Origin: Nonomuraea antri
Lineage (GTDB): Bacteria; Actinomycetota; Actinomycetes; Streptosporangiales; Streptosporangiaceae
Length of the DNA: 64,000 bases
NCBI RefSeq assembly: GCF_013283785.1
Contig: NZ_JABCPZ010000030.1
Span: forward strand, 1 to 64,000
Direction of reading: 5' to 3'
This document shows, piece after piece, positions 27,646 to 35,007 of the stretch; positions within the stretch are counted from its first letter, which is position 1; the number at the start of each line of letters is the position of its first letter. Both the position numbers and the translations under genes were made by a program. A model generated the notes under the pieces. The model made no database searches, was not told the DNA's origin, and was given only the letters and a program-made list of their open reading frames with translations.

Positions 27646-28947
27646 CTACGCTCCGGTAACCAGCCAGGCGGTTCCCGCGGCCCGGCGGGTGAGGGTGATC
27701 AGGCGCGCCGCCATCCACACGCCCAGCGCGCCCCACAGCGCAACGATCCCGAAGTCCGCCGCGACGAAGGCGGCCGGCAGGTACGCCAGCGTCGTCCACA
27801 CCCCGGCCCACGCCAGGTACCGCTGGTCGCCGGCCCCGATCAGCACGCCGTCCAGGACGAACACCACCCCGCAGATCGGCTGGAACAGCGCCACCGGCCA
27901 CAACACGGCCAGCAGCTCCGCGGTGACCAGCGCGTCCGCGTCGAACAGCCCGGGCACCAGCGGCCTGGCCACCACCACGAGTGCGCCGAGCACCACGCCC
28001 GACCACAGGCCCCACTGGACCATGCGCCTGGTCGCGGCCCTGGTTGCGGCCGTGTCGCCGGCGCCGAGCGAGCGTCCGGTGATGGCCTGGCCGGCGATCG
28101 CGATGGCGTCGAGCGCGAAGGCGAGCAGGGTCCAGACCTGGGTGGCGATGGCGTAGGCGGCCAGCTGGGGCTCGCCCATCCTGGTGGCGATCACGGTGGC
28201 CACGAGCAGCACGATACGCAGGCAGACCGTACGGATGAGCAGGGCGAAGCCGGCCGTGCCCGCCTGCCTGACGCCCGCCAGGTCGGGCCTGAGCGGCGTA
28301 CCGAGCCGCCGGGCCCCCCGGACCACCGCGACCAGGTAGACGGCGGCTCCGAGCGTCTGAGCGGCCACCGTGCCCCACGCGGAGCCGGCGATGCCCCAGT
28401 CGAGCCCGAGCACGAACCAGGCGTTCAGCGCCGCGTTGAGCGCGAACGAGCCCACGGCCACGACCAGCGGGGTCACGGTGTCCTGCAGGCCGCGCAGCAC
28501 GCCGGTGCCGGCCAGCACGACGAGCATGCCGGGCGCGCCGAGCAGGCTGATCCGCAGGTAGGTCACGGCCGCCTCGGTCTGTCCCGCGCTGGCCCCGAAC
28601 AGCTCCACCACGGACGGCGCCAGCGGCCAGCAGATCACGATCAGCGCCAGGCCGATGCCCAGGGCCAGCCAGATGCCGTCCACCCCGTTGCGCATGGCCC
28701 GCTCGTGGTTGCCGGCCCCCGTCTGCCTGGCCACGGACGCGGTCGTACCGTAGGCGAGGAAGACGCAGAGGTTCACCAGGGTCGTCAGCACCGCCCCGGC
28801 CACGCCCAGGGCGCCCACCGCGGTGGTCCCGAGCCCGTGGCCGACGATCGCGTAGTCGGCGAGCAGGAACAGCGGTTCCGCGACCAGCGCGCCGAACGCG
28901 GGCACGGCGAGGCGCAGAATCTCCCTGTCCTGGCGCGTAATGAGCAT
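27646..28947 (-). CDS. MATE-family efflux transporter
   Basis: 433 residues with about twelve helices and MATE features: VPAFGALVAEPLFLLADYAIVG at the N terminus and QAITGRSLGAGD in the middle. Cation/drug antiport is the family role. Start ATG 28947 (MLITRQDREIL) agrees with homologues; upstream in-frame sequence is not similar. A MATE gene between rplI and dnaB is common in actinomycetes. Confidence 0.9.
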   Translation of the reverse strand: MLITRQDREILRLAVPAFGALVAEPLFLLADYAIVGHGLGTTAVGALGVAGAVLTTLVNLCVFLAYGTTASVARQTGAGNHERAMRNGVDGIWLALGIGLALIVICWPLAPSVVELFGASAGQTEAAVTYLRISLLGAPGMLVVLAGTGVLRGLQDTVTPLVVAVGSFALNAALNAWFVLGLDWGIAGSAWGTVAAQTLGAAVYLVAVVRGARRLGTPLRPDLAGVRQAGTAGFALLIRTVCLRIVLLVATVIATRMGEPQLAAYAIATQVWTLLAFALDAIAIAGQAITGRSLGAGDTAATRAATRRMVQWGLWSGVVLGALVVVARPLVPGLFDADALVTAELLAVLWPVALFQPICGVVFVLDGVLIGAGDQRYLAWAGVWTTLAYLPAAFVAADFGIVALWGALGVWMAARLITLTRRAAGTAWLVTGA

Positions 28948-29055
28948 TCGTCCATTATGCGCATTACGCCGCGTGTCGCGGTAACTTTCTTTCCTCCACA
29001 GTCGGTGGACACTGTTTTGCCTGGTCAGAGGCGGTTGGGTGGATAACAATGTGAG

Positions 29056-29131
29056 TTATCCCCAGGCTCGTCCACAGGCCGTTCACACCTTGGGCGCGCT
29101 CGTACACAGCTTGACCACAGCGTTGTCCACA
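29056..29131 (+). promoter_or_regulatory. Cluster of DnaA-box-like 9-mers upstream of dnaB
   Basis: In the 282-bp gap before dnaB, same-strand 9-mers resembling the actinomycete DnaA box TTGTCCACA occur at 29056 (TTATCCCCA), 29068 (TCGTCCACA), 29100 (TCGTACACA), 29111 (TTGACCACA) and 29123 (TTGTCCACA, exact), with a weak one at 29079. Starts are 11–12 bp apart or about twice that, so they lie on one DNA face. Likely a DnaA-binding control region for dnaB. The rest of the gap shows no gene. Confidence 0.6.
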
Positions 29132-29229
29132 GGTCGCGTTGCCGTTGCCTGCCGAACCCGCGAAACTGTCACACCGGTCGACTACAAGTGGGGGTGGTGC
29201 GACCGCCTGCGAGTGTTCGAGGGGGCGCG

Positions 29230-31974
29230 GTGAGCATTGACGACGAGGCCGGTGGCGGCCCTGGGTTCGAACGCACACCACCCAGCAACATCGAGGCGGA
29301 GCAGTCGGTGCTCGGCGGCATGCTGCTGTCGAAGGACGCCATCGCCGACGTGGTGGAGATCCTGCGTTCCGACGACTTCTACCGTCCCGCGCACCAGATG
29401 GTCTACGACGTCATCACCGACCTGTACGGCAGGGGCGAGCCCGCCGACGCGGTCACCGTCTTCGACGAACTGCAAAAACGCGGCGAGATGGCCCGGGTGG
29501 GCGGCGCCGCCTACCTCCACACGCTCACGGCGGTCGTGCCCACGGCGGCCAACGCCGGCTACTACGCCAAGATCGTCCGCGAGCAGGCCATCCTGCGCCG
29601 CCTCATCGAGGCCGGCACCCGCATCGTCTCCTTCGGCTACGGCGGCAACAACGAAGAGGTCGACGACCTCGTCGACCGCGCCCAGGCCGAGATCTACAAG
29701 GTCACCGAACGGCGCACCTCCGAGGACTACCGGCCGCTGTCGGAGATCATGCCGGGCGCACTCGACGAACTGGAGGCCATCGGCAGCCGCGGCGGCCAGA
29801 TGGTCGGCGTCCCGACCGGCTTCCAGGACCTCGACCAGCTCACCAACGGCCTGCACCCCGGCCAGATGATCGTCGTGGCCGCCCGGCCCGCCATTGGCAA
29901 GGCACTGGCGCTCGACACGCCGCTGCCCACGCCGACCGGCTGGACCACGATGGGCGAGGTCCAGGTCGGCGACCGGCTCATGGGCGCCGACGGCAGGCCG
30001 ACCAGAGTCGTCGCGGCCACCGAGATCATGTACGACCGGCCGTGTTTCGAGGTCGAGTTCAGCGACGGAACGGTGATCGTCGCCGACGCGCAACACCAGT
30101 GGCGCACCTCCACCCGCGCGTCGAGGAGGGCCGCGAAGGCCGGCTCGGCGCTCCACTGGCCGCAGGAGGCCGTCAGCCGGGTGGGCGAGGCCTACGCCGC
30201 CGCGCTGGCCGAGCCGAGCCGGCTCGTCACACACCGCCAGGCCCTCACGCTCGTGGGCGAGGAGTTCCGGCACGTCCTGCACACCGTGCAGCGGAACATC
30301 GGTTCTGTCGACAAGGTGCCCGTGCTCGTCGGCGGCCCGACCCGCAGCCATGTCTGGACCGCCCCCGCCTATCCCGCCGCGGAACTCCTCGGCGCCCTCT
30401 ACGAACGCATCACCACGCCGAAGAACGCGGCCACCACCGCACGGCACAAGAGCGTGGTCACCACCGAGGAGATCGCCGCGACCCTGCGCTGCGCGAGCGC
30501 CGACGGGCGGGCCAACCACGCGGTCGAGGTGGCGTCGGCGTTCGAGCTCGACGAGCGCGACCTCCCGCTCGCGCCGTACGTCCTGGGGATCTGGCTGGGC
30601 GACGGCCACAGCGCCACCGCACGGTTCTCCACGACCGACCCCGAGGTCATCGCCGCGGTGGCGGCCGAGGGCATCGACGTCAAGCAGGTCGGATCTTCGA
30701 TCGCCTACCAGATGACACTCCCCGCGCCCGCCCCCGCCTCCACGACGACGTGCCCGGACTGCGGCCGGCCGTCAGGCGCCAGGGCCCGCTGCGCCGCCTG
30801 CCACCGCGGGCACGGCAGCGTCCAGGGTCTGCTGCGCACGCTCGGCGTGCTGGAGAACAAGCACATCCCCGCGGCTTACCTGCGCGCCTCTCAGCGGCAA
30901 CGCCGGGAGCTGCTGGCCGGGCTGCTCGACTCCGACGGATACGTGAGCAGCGCCGGCCAGATCCAGTTCGCGGTGACCGACCGGCGGCTGGCGTACGACG
31001 TGCACGAGCTCATCCTCAGCCTCGGCTACCAGGCCACCATGCGCACGAAGCCCGTCAAGGGCAGGTCGGAAGAGACCTCCACCTGCTACATGATCAATTT
31101 CACCACGCCCGACCCGGTCTTCCGCCTGCCGCGCAAGGCCGCCAGGCAGGTGGCGACGGCTCACCCGACCACGCTGGTCCGCTACATCGTCGACGTGCGC
31201 CCCATCGCCTCCCGTCCGGTTCGCTGCGTCGAGGTCGACAACGCCGACCACATGTACTTGGCCGGCCGGACGTGCGTGCCCACGCACAACAGCACGCTGG
31301 GTCTCGACTTCGCGCGGTCGGCCGCGATCAAGCACGGGATGACCACCGTCATCTTCTCCCTGGAAATGTCGCGCAACGAGATCACCATGCGTCTGCTCTC
31401 CGCCGAGGCACGCGTCGCGCTGCACGCCATGCGCTCCGGCATGATGGGCGACGACGACTGGACCAGGCTGGCCAGGCGCATGAGCGAGGTGGCCGAGGCG
31501 CCGCTGTTCATCGACGACTCGCCCAACATGTCGATGATGGAGATCAGGGCCAAGTGCCGTCGTCTCAAGCAGCGCAACGACCTGCGGTTCGTGGTCATCG
31601 ACTACCTCCAGCTGATGAGCTCGCCGAAGAAGACCGAGAGCCGCCAGAACGAGGTCTCGGAGATCTCGCGTGCGATCAAGCTGCTGGCCAAGGAGCTCGA
31701 GGTGCCGGTCATCGCGATCTCGCAGCTCAACCGTGGTCCGGAACAGCGTACGGACAAGCGTCCCCAGGTGAGCGACCTGCGTGAATCCGGGTCGATCGAG
31801 CAGGACGCGGACATGGTGATCCTGCTGCATCGGGAGGACGCCTACGAGCGGGAGTCGCCCAGGGCGGGGGAGGCCGACCTGATCGTGGCCAAGCACCGTA
31901 ACGGTCCCACGGCCACCGTCACCGTGGCGTTCCAGGGTCACTACAGCCGGTTCGTGGACATGGCCCAGCACTAG
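29230..31974 (+). CDS. dnaB: Replicative DNA helicase DnaB, interrupted by an in-frame intein
   Basis: 914 residues before splicing. Residues 1–224 are the N-extein (PPSNIEAEQSVLGGMLLS start, primase-interaction domain, linker, RecA-fold start), 225–687 the intein, 688–914 the C-extein. The intein sits inside Walker A, between AARPAIGK and STLGLDF, so the helicase is inactive until splicing restores GKS. Walker B is VVIDYLQLM, and arginine-finger region SDLRESGSIEQDADMV is intact. The spliced protein has 451 residues, normal for DnaB. GTG 29230 follows GAGGGGG. A Tn7-like element begins 12 nt after the stop. Confidence 0.95.
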   Translation: MSIDDEAGGGPGFERTPPSNIEAEQSVLGGMLLSKDAIADVVEILRSDDFYRPAHQMVYDVITDLYGRGEPADAVTVFDELQKRGEMARVGGAAYLHTLTAVVPTAANAGYYAKIVREQAILRRLIEAGTRIVSFGYGGNNEEVDDLVDRAQAEIYKVTERRTSEDYRPLSEIMPGALDELEAIGSRGGQMVGVPTGFQDLDQLTNGLHPGQMIVVAARPAIGKALALDTPLPTPTGWTTMGEVQVGDRLMGADGRPTRVVAATEIMYDRPCFEVEFSDGTVIVADAQHQWRTSTRASRRAAKAGSALHWPQEAVSRVGEAYAAALAEPSRLVTHRQALTLVGEEFRHVLHTVQRNIGSVDKVPVLVGGPTRSHVWTAPAYPAAELLGALYERITTPKNAATTARHKSVVTTEEIAATLRCASADGRANHAVEVASAFELDERDLPLAPYVLGIWLGDGHSATARFSTTDPEVIAAVAAEGIDVKQVGSSIAYQMTLPAPAPASTTTCPDCGRPSGARARCAACHRGHGSVQGLLRTLGVLENKHIPAAYLRASQRQRRELLAGLLDSDGYVSSAGQIQFAVTDRRLAYDVHELILSLGYQATMRTKPVKGRSEETSTCYMINFTTPDPVFRLPRKAARQVATAHPTTLVRYIVDVRPIASRPVRCVEVDNADHMYLAGRTCVPTHNSTLGLDFARSAAIKHGMTTVIFSLEMSRNEITMRLLSAEARVALHAMRSGMMGDDDWTRLARRMSEVAEAPLFIDDSPNMSMMEIRAKCRRLKQRNDLRFVVIDYLQLMSSPKKTESRQNEVSEISRAIKLLAKELEVPVIAISQLNRGPEQRTDKRPQVSDLRESGSIEQDADMVILLHREDAYERESPRAGEADLIVAKHRNGPTATVTVAFQGHYSRFVDMAQH
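29902..31290 (+). other. DnaB P-loop intein, class 3 type, with LAGLIDADG homing endonuclease
   Basis: 463 codons. Residue 1 is Ala (ALALDTPLPTPTGW), so the usual Cys/Ser nucleophile is missing. The class 3 triad is present: W67 (DAQHQW), C442 (RCVEVD) and T461 in the C-terminal THN, with H462 and N463, followed by extein Ser+1. Two LAGLIDADG motifs end in D234 (LGIWLGDG) and D345 (LLAGLLDSDG), so the endonuclease looks intact. Between them C284, C287, C297 and C300 form a small zinc-ribbon-like insert. The insertion site and Ala1 match the mycobacterial DnaBi1 intein group. Confidence 0.9.
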
Positions 31975-31981
31975 CGCCGGG

Positions 31982-31986
31982 TCTTT
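31982..31986. repeat. Target-site duplication TCTTT, left of transposon copy 1
   Basis: The five bases TCTTT precede the TGT end of copy 1 and recur exactly between copies 1 and 2 (38638–38642). Five bp is the Tn7-family duplication length. The bases after copy 2 are TCGGC instead. Confidence 0.85.
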
Positions 31987-31999
31987 TGTAGGGTCCGCG
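31987..31999 (+). repeat. Terminal inverted repeat, left end of copy 1
   Basis: TGTAGGGTCCGCG; matches the inverted right end at 12 of 13 bases (one G/A difference at position 7). Further inside, TGTCCC at 32006 and 32026 resemble repeated transposase sites. Confidence 0.9.
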
Positions 32000-32161
32000 C
32001 TTTGATGTCCCTTTCCGCGTCACCGTGTCCCATAGATGGCCCTTAGGACACCATTCGCGGACTCGCAGGTCTACAGGGTCGCACTATGTAGTGATGTTCT
32101 TGGCGTTTCTGGTGACGGTGGGGTCATTGGAACCCATGATGAGGGCACCTGCCAGGTCTCC

Positions 32162-32914
32162 ATGAGGGGGGTCGAGGTGCTCTTGTCGGATGCTGATGTC
32201 GTAGGTACGGCCGAGGTTCGCGCAAAGTCGCCGAACGGGACCGCGGCGGTGTCGTGCCGGTTCATGGATGCGCCGGTGCAGGAGATGCTCGCGGCCGGGC
32301 CGTGGCGGACGTTCCGCTGGCACCATGGTCAGAAGCACTATTCGGGTGCTTTCTGGTCTGCTACCGAGGGCTCACATGTGATCTACGAGTCCCGGCTTGA
32401 GCTGGCGCGGCTTCTTTTTGCCGACTTCGACCGGTCGGTCTCTCGGATCGTGGCTCAGCCGTTTCTGATGACGGCCCAGGTGGAGGGCGCTGAGCGTCGA
32501 CACATCCCCGATTTCCTGCTGATGACCGAGTCCGGTCCGCTGGTGGTAGATGTGAAGCCGGCACGGCGGTTGGCGCGTCCGGAGGTCGCGTTCACCTTCG
32601 CCTGGAGCAGGCAGGTGATCGAGTCGCGAGGCTGGGGTTTTGAAGTGTGGAGCGAGCCGGATCCGGTCGAGACCGAGAACATCCGGTTTCTCGCCGGATA
32701 CCGCAGACCCTGGTTGTTCTCACCCGATCTCGTGGCCGCGTTGGAGGCAAGCCTGACGGACGGGGTGACGTTGCGAGAGGCCTTCGCAGCGGCGTCGAGC
32801 TTCGATCGGAGGCTGGTACGGGCGGCTGTCCTCCACCTGCTCTGGACCGGACAGTTCAGGGCTGATCTGAGTATCCGGCTATGCCCAGGCACCGTTCTCA
32901 GGAGGTCGTCATGA
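32162..32914 (+). CDS. tnsA: TnsA-like transposase endonuclease subunit, copy 1
   Basis: About 250 residues. A restriction-endonuclease fold with the acidic/lysine triad E76 (IYESRLELARLL), D117 (IPDFLLM) and K132 in VVDVKP. TnsA nicks the 5' ends of the element so that, with TnsB, it is cut out fully rather than copied. I chose ATG 32162; the frame opens at ATG 32036, but that start lies only 50 bp from the transposon tip, inside the likely TnsB-binding region, and its first 42 residues look unlike a protein domain. The stop overlaps the tnsB ATG (ATGA). Confidence 0.85.
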   Translation: MRGVEVLLSDADVVGTAEVRAKSPNGTAAVSCRFMDAPVQEMLAAGPWRTFRWHHGQKHYSGAFWSATEGSHVIYESRLELARLLFADFDRSVSRIVAQPFLMTAQVEGAERRHIPDFLLMTESGPLVVDVKPARRLARPEVAFTFAWSRQVIESRGWGFEVWSEPDPVETENIRFLAGYRRPWLFSPDLVAALEASLTDGVTLREAFAAASSFDRRLVRAAVLHLLWTGQFRADLSIRLCPGTVLRRSS

Positions 32915-35007
32915 GCCATGGCACAGCGCGGCTCGGCATTGGGGCGCGCCCCGTCTACGACGGGGAGGCCGTCGAAGTCGTCGAATTCGCGGCTACCGGT
33001 GCGGGCAACGAGGTAGTGCTCAAGGACTGCAGGGGGCGGATGCTGCGAGTCTCGGTCAAAGACCTGTTGTTCTCCGCTCGGGCCACGGTTGTTCCCGAGG
33101 AGCCCGGAGCCTGCTCGGGGGATGTCGAAGATGTCGCCTCGGTGGTGCTCTCGCGGCTTGACCGTGCTGAACAGGAACGTGTGGCGGACCTGGTGGGACA
33201 TGTTCGAGAGGTGCGGTTCGGCTACTGGTCGGGCAGTTCCGAGCTGCCAGCGCCCGGTGAGCCGAGACCTGAGTACGACCCCGGTTTGCCGAAGATGACC
33301 AGATATGCGGCCAAGGCGCGGGAGTTGGACGTCTCAGTACGCACCATCAAGCGGTGGATGGCCGCGGTTGAGGAACGAGGAGCGGCCGGGCTCGCGCCCC
33401 GCGCCCGCAGAACGACGCTGCTCGACCGTCTCGACCCGCGGTGGGTCGAGACGGCGCTGGAGGTGATGGTCGAGCACACCGACCAGTCCAAGCCGCAGCG
33501 CAACGAGGTGATCGAACGCACGCGGGCACGCCTGGTCGCAAGGTTCGGTGAGGGTGCGGTGGACATGCCCGGCCGGTCCAAGGCATATGAGGCGCTGGAA
33601 GCGCTGGAACGGCAGCACCCGACGTTCCGGCTGAGTACGAAGCGGAACCGGGACATCGCCGGACGGCCCCGGGAGGTGTTCGGGCGGCTGCGTCCGACCC
33701 GGCCGGGTGAGTACCTGCTGATGGACACCACCCGGCTGGACGTGTTCGCGCTGGATCCGGTGACTCTGCGGTGGATCAACTGCGAGCTGACCGTCGTGAT
33801 GGATTGGTACACCCGCTGCATCGTGGGGATCCGGCTGACGCCGGTCTCCACCAAGGCGGTGGACGCGGCCGCGGCTCTCTTCCAGGCATACCGGCCATTG
33901 CTGGTCGCGGCGCACTGGCCGCCTGAGGCGGTCTGGCCCGAGCACGGCATCCCCCGTTCGGTGCTGATCGACCCGTCGGTGATTGATGGGCCGATGGTGA
34001 GGGCCGCTGGGCCGGCGCTGGTGCCCGAGACCGTAGTGATCGACCACGGGAAGATCTACGTCTCGGAACATCTGCGCAGCGTCTGCGCCCGGATGGGCAT
34101 CTCCATCCAGCCGGTCCGGCTCCGGACAGGCCGGGACAAAGGTCCGGTCGAGCGGTTCTTCAAGACGTTGAGGGAAGGGCTGCTGCACGCCCTGCCCGGC
34201 TATAAGGGCCCAGACCTCTTCTCCCGAGGCGAGGCGCCTGAACGGGAGGCGTTCTACTACATCGACGAGTTGTTCGATCGGATCCGGCAATGGGTCGCGG
34301 CGACCTATCACCTCACGCCCCATTCGAGCCTGGTCGATCCGGCGGTCCCGGGGCTGCGCATGTCGCCTGCGCAGATGTTCGAGCACGGGATGGCCAGGGC
34401 CGGATACATCGAGGTTCCACGGGACAGATTCCTGGCGCTGGAGTTCTTGGAGACCAAGTGGCGCACCATCCAGCCCTACGGGGTCGAGATCGATGGTCGG
34501 CGCTACAACGGCCCTGGTCTCTACCTCGACGGGCGCCCGAGCCCGTATCTGGGCGGCAAGTGGCCGATCCAGGTCAACCCGGACGACATCGACCACGCCT
34601 ACTTCCGTGATCTGGACCGGACCTGGCACCAGCTGGATTGGGAGCACGCGGCCAGCCGCAGTTTCCCGCTGAGCGAGGACGCTCTGGAGTACGGTCGCAA
34701 GCTCGCCGCGACGAAGCACCCATACCCGAACGACCGCCTGGCCGTGTCCGAACTGCTCGAGCGGTGGCAGTTGGGGCTGGGCATGACGCTGGCCGAGCGG
34801 CGCATCGCGCTGCGTGCCGCCCGAGAACAGATCGCGTTCACCGTCGAGTTGGACAAGCAGGCCCCGCGCGAGCTTGTGAGAGAGTCCGCCGACATTGGCG
34901 GGGACGACGACGCCGCGGATGCCGATGACTTCGAGGGCGGGGTGCTTGGCGAGGATGCCGAACTCGACGAGGAGTCCTTCTACGCCGATGCTCTGGAGGA
35001 TCTGTGA
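32911..35007 (+). CDS. tnsB: TnsB-like DDE transposase, copy 1
   Basis: 698 residues. N-terminal helix-turn-helix (ELDVSVRTIKRWMAAVEERG), then an rve/RNase H catalytic core with D272 (LLMDTTRLD), D378 (VIDHGKIYVSEH) and E414 (KGPVERFFKTLREG). D378 and E414 are separated by 35 residues, the classical DD(35)E. A Mu-type barrel and an acidic C-terminal tail follow, the tail suited to binding TnsC. It joins the 3' ends to target DNA. ATG 32911 has AGGAGG 5 bases upstream; the frame could open at 32881 without support. Four bases near its 5' end differ from copy 2, giving Pro14 and Asp51 here. Confidence 0.92.
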   Translation: MSHGTARLGIGARPVYDGEAVEVVEFAATGAGNEVVLKDCRGRMLRVSVKDLLFSARATVVPEEPGACSGDVEDVASVVLSRLDRAEQERVADLVGHVREVRFGYWSGSSELPAPGEPRPEYDPGLPKMTRYAAKARELDVSVRTIKRWMAAVEERGAAGLAPRARRTTLLDRLDPRWVETALEVMVEHTDQSKPQRNEVIERTRARLVARFGEGAVDMPGRSKAYEALEALERQHPTFRLSTKRNRDIAGRPREVFGRLRPTRPGEYLLMDTTRLDVFALDPVTLRWINCELTVVMDWYTRCIVGIRLTPVSTKAVDAAAALFQAYRPLLVAAHWPPEAVWPEHGIPRSVLIDPSVIDGPMVRAAGPALVPETVVIDHGKIYVSEHLRSVCARMGISIQPVRLRTGRDKGPVERFFKTLREGLLHALPGYKGPDLFSRGEAPEREAFYYIDELFDRIRQWVAATYHLTPHSSLVDPAVPGLRMSPAQMFEHGMARAGYIEVPRDRFLALEFLETKWRTIQPYGVEIDGRRYNGPGLYLDGRPSPYLGGKWPIQVNPDDIDHAYFRDLDRTWHQLDWEHAASRSFPLSEDALEYGRKLAATKHPYPNDRLAVSELLERWQLGLGMTLAERRIALRAAREQIAFTVELDKQAPRELVRESADIGGDDDAADADDFEGGVLGEDAELDEESFYADALEDL

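Noticed and set aside
29056-29131. The DnaA-box cluster as oriC itself.
   Set aside because: No dnaA or recF gene is nearby, no AT-rich unwinding region is visible, and there are too few boxes. A dnaB control region fits better.
29902-31290. The dnaB insert as a disruption (pseudogene).
   Set aside because: The insert is in frame, has all splicing blocks and the flanking halves rebuild a normal DnaB.
32036-32161. A longer tnsA starting at 32036 (and 38692).
   Set aside because: That start lies 50 bp from the transposon tip, where TnsB sites are expected, and the added residues do not look like a domain. I used the ATG at 32162 instead, with moderate certainty.
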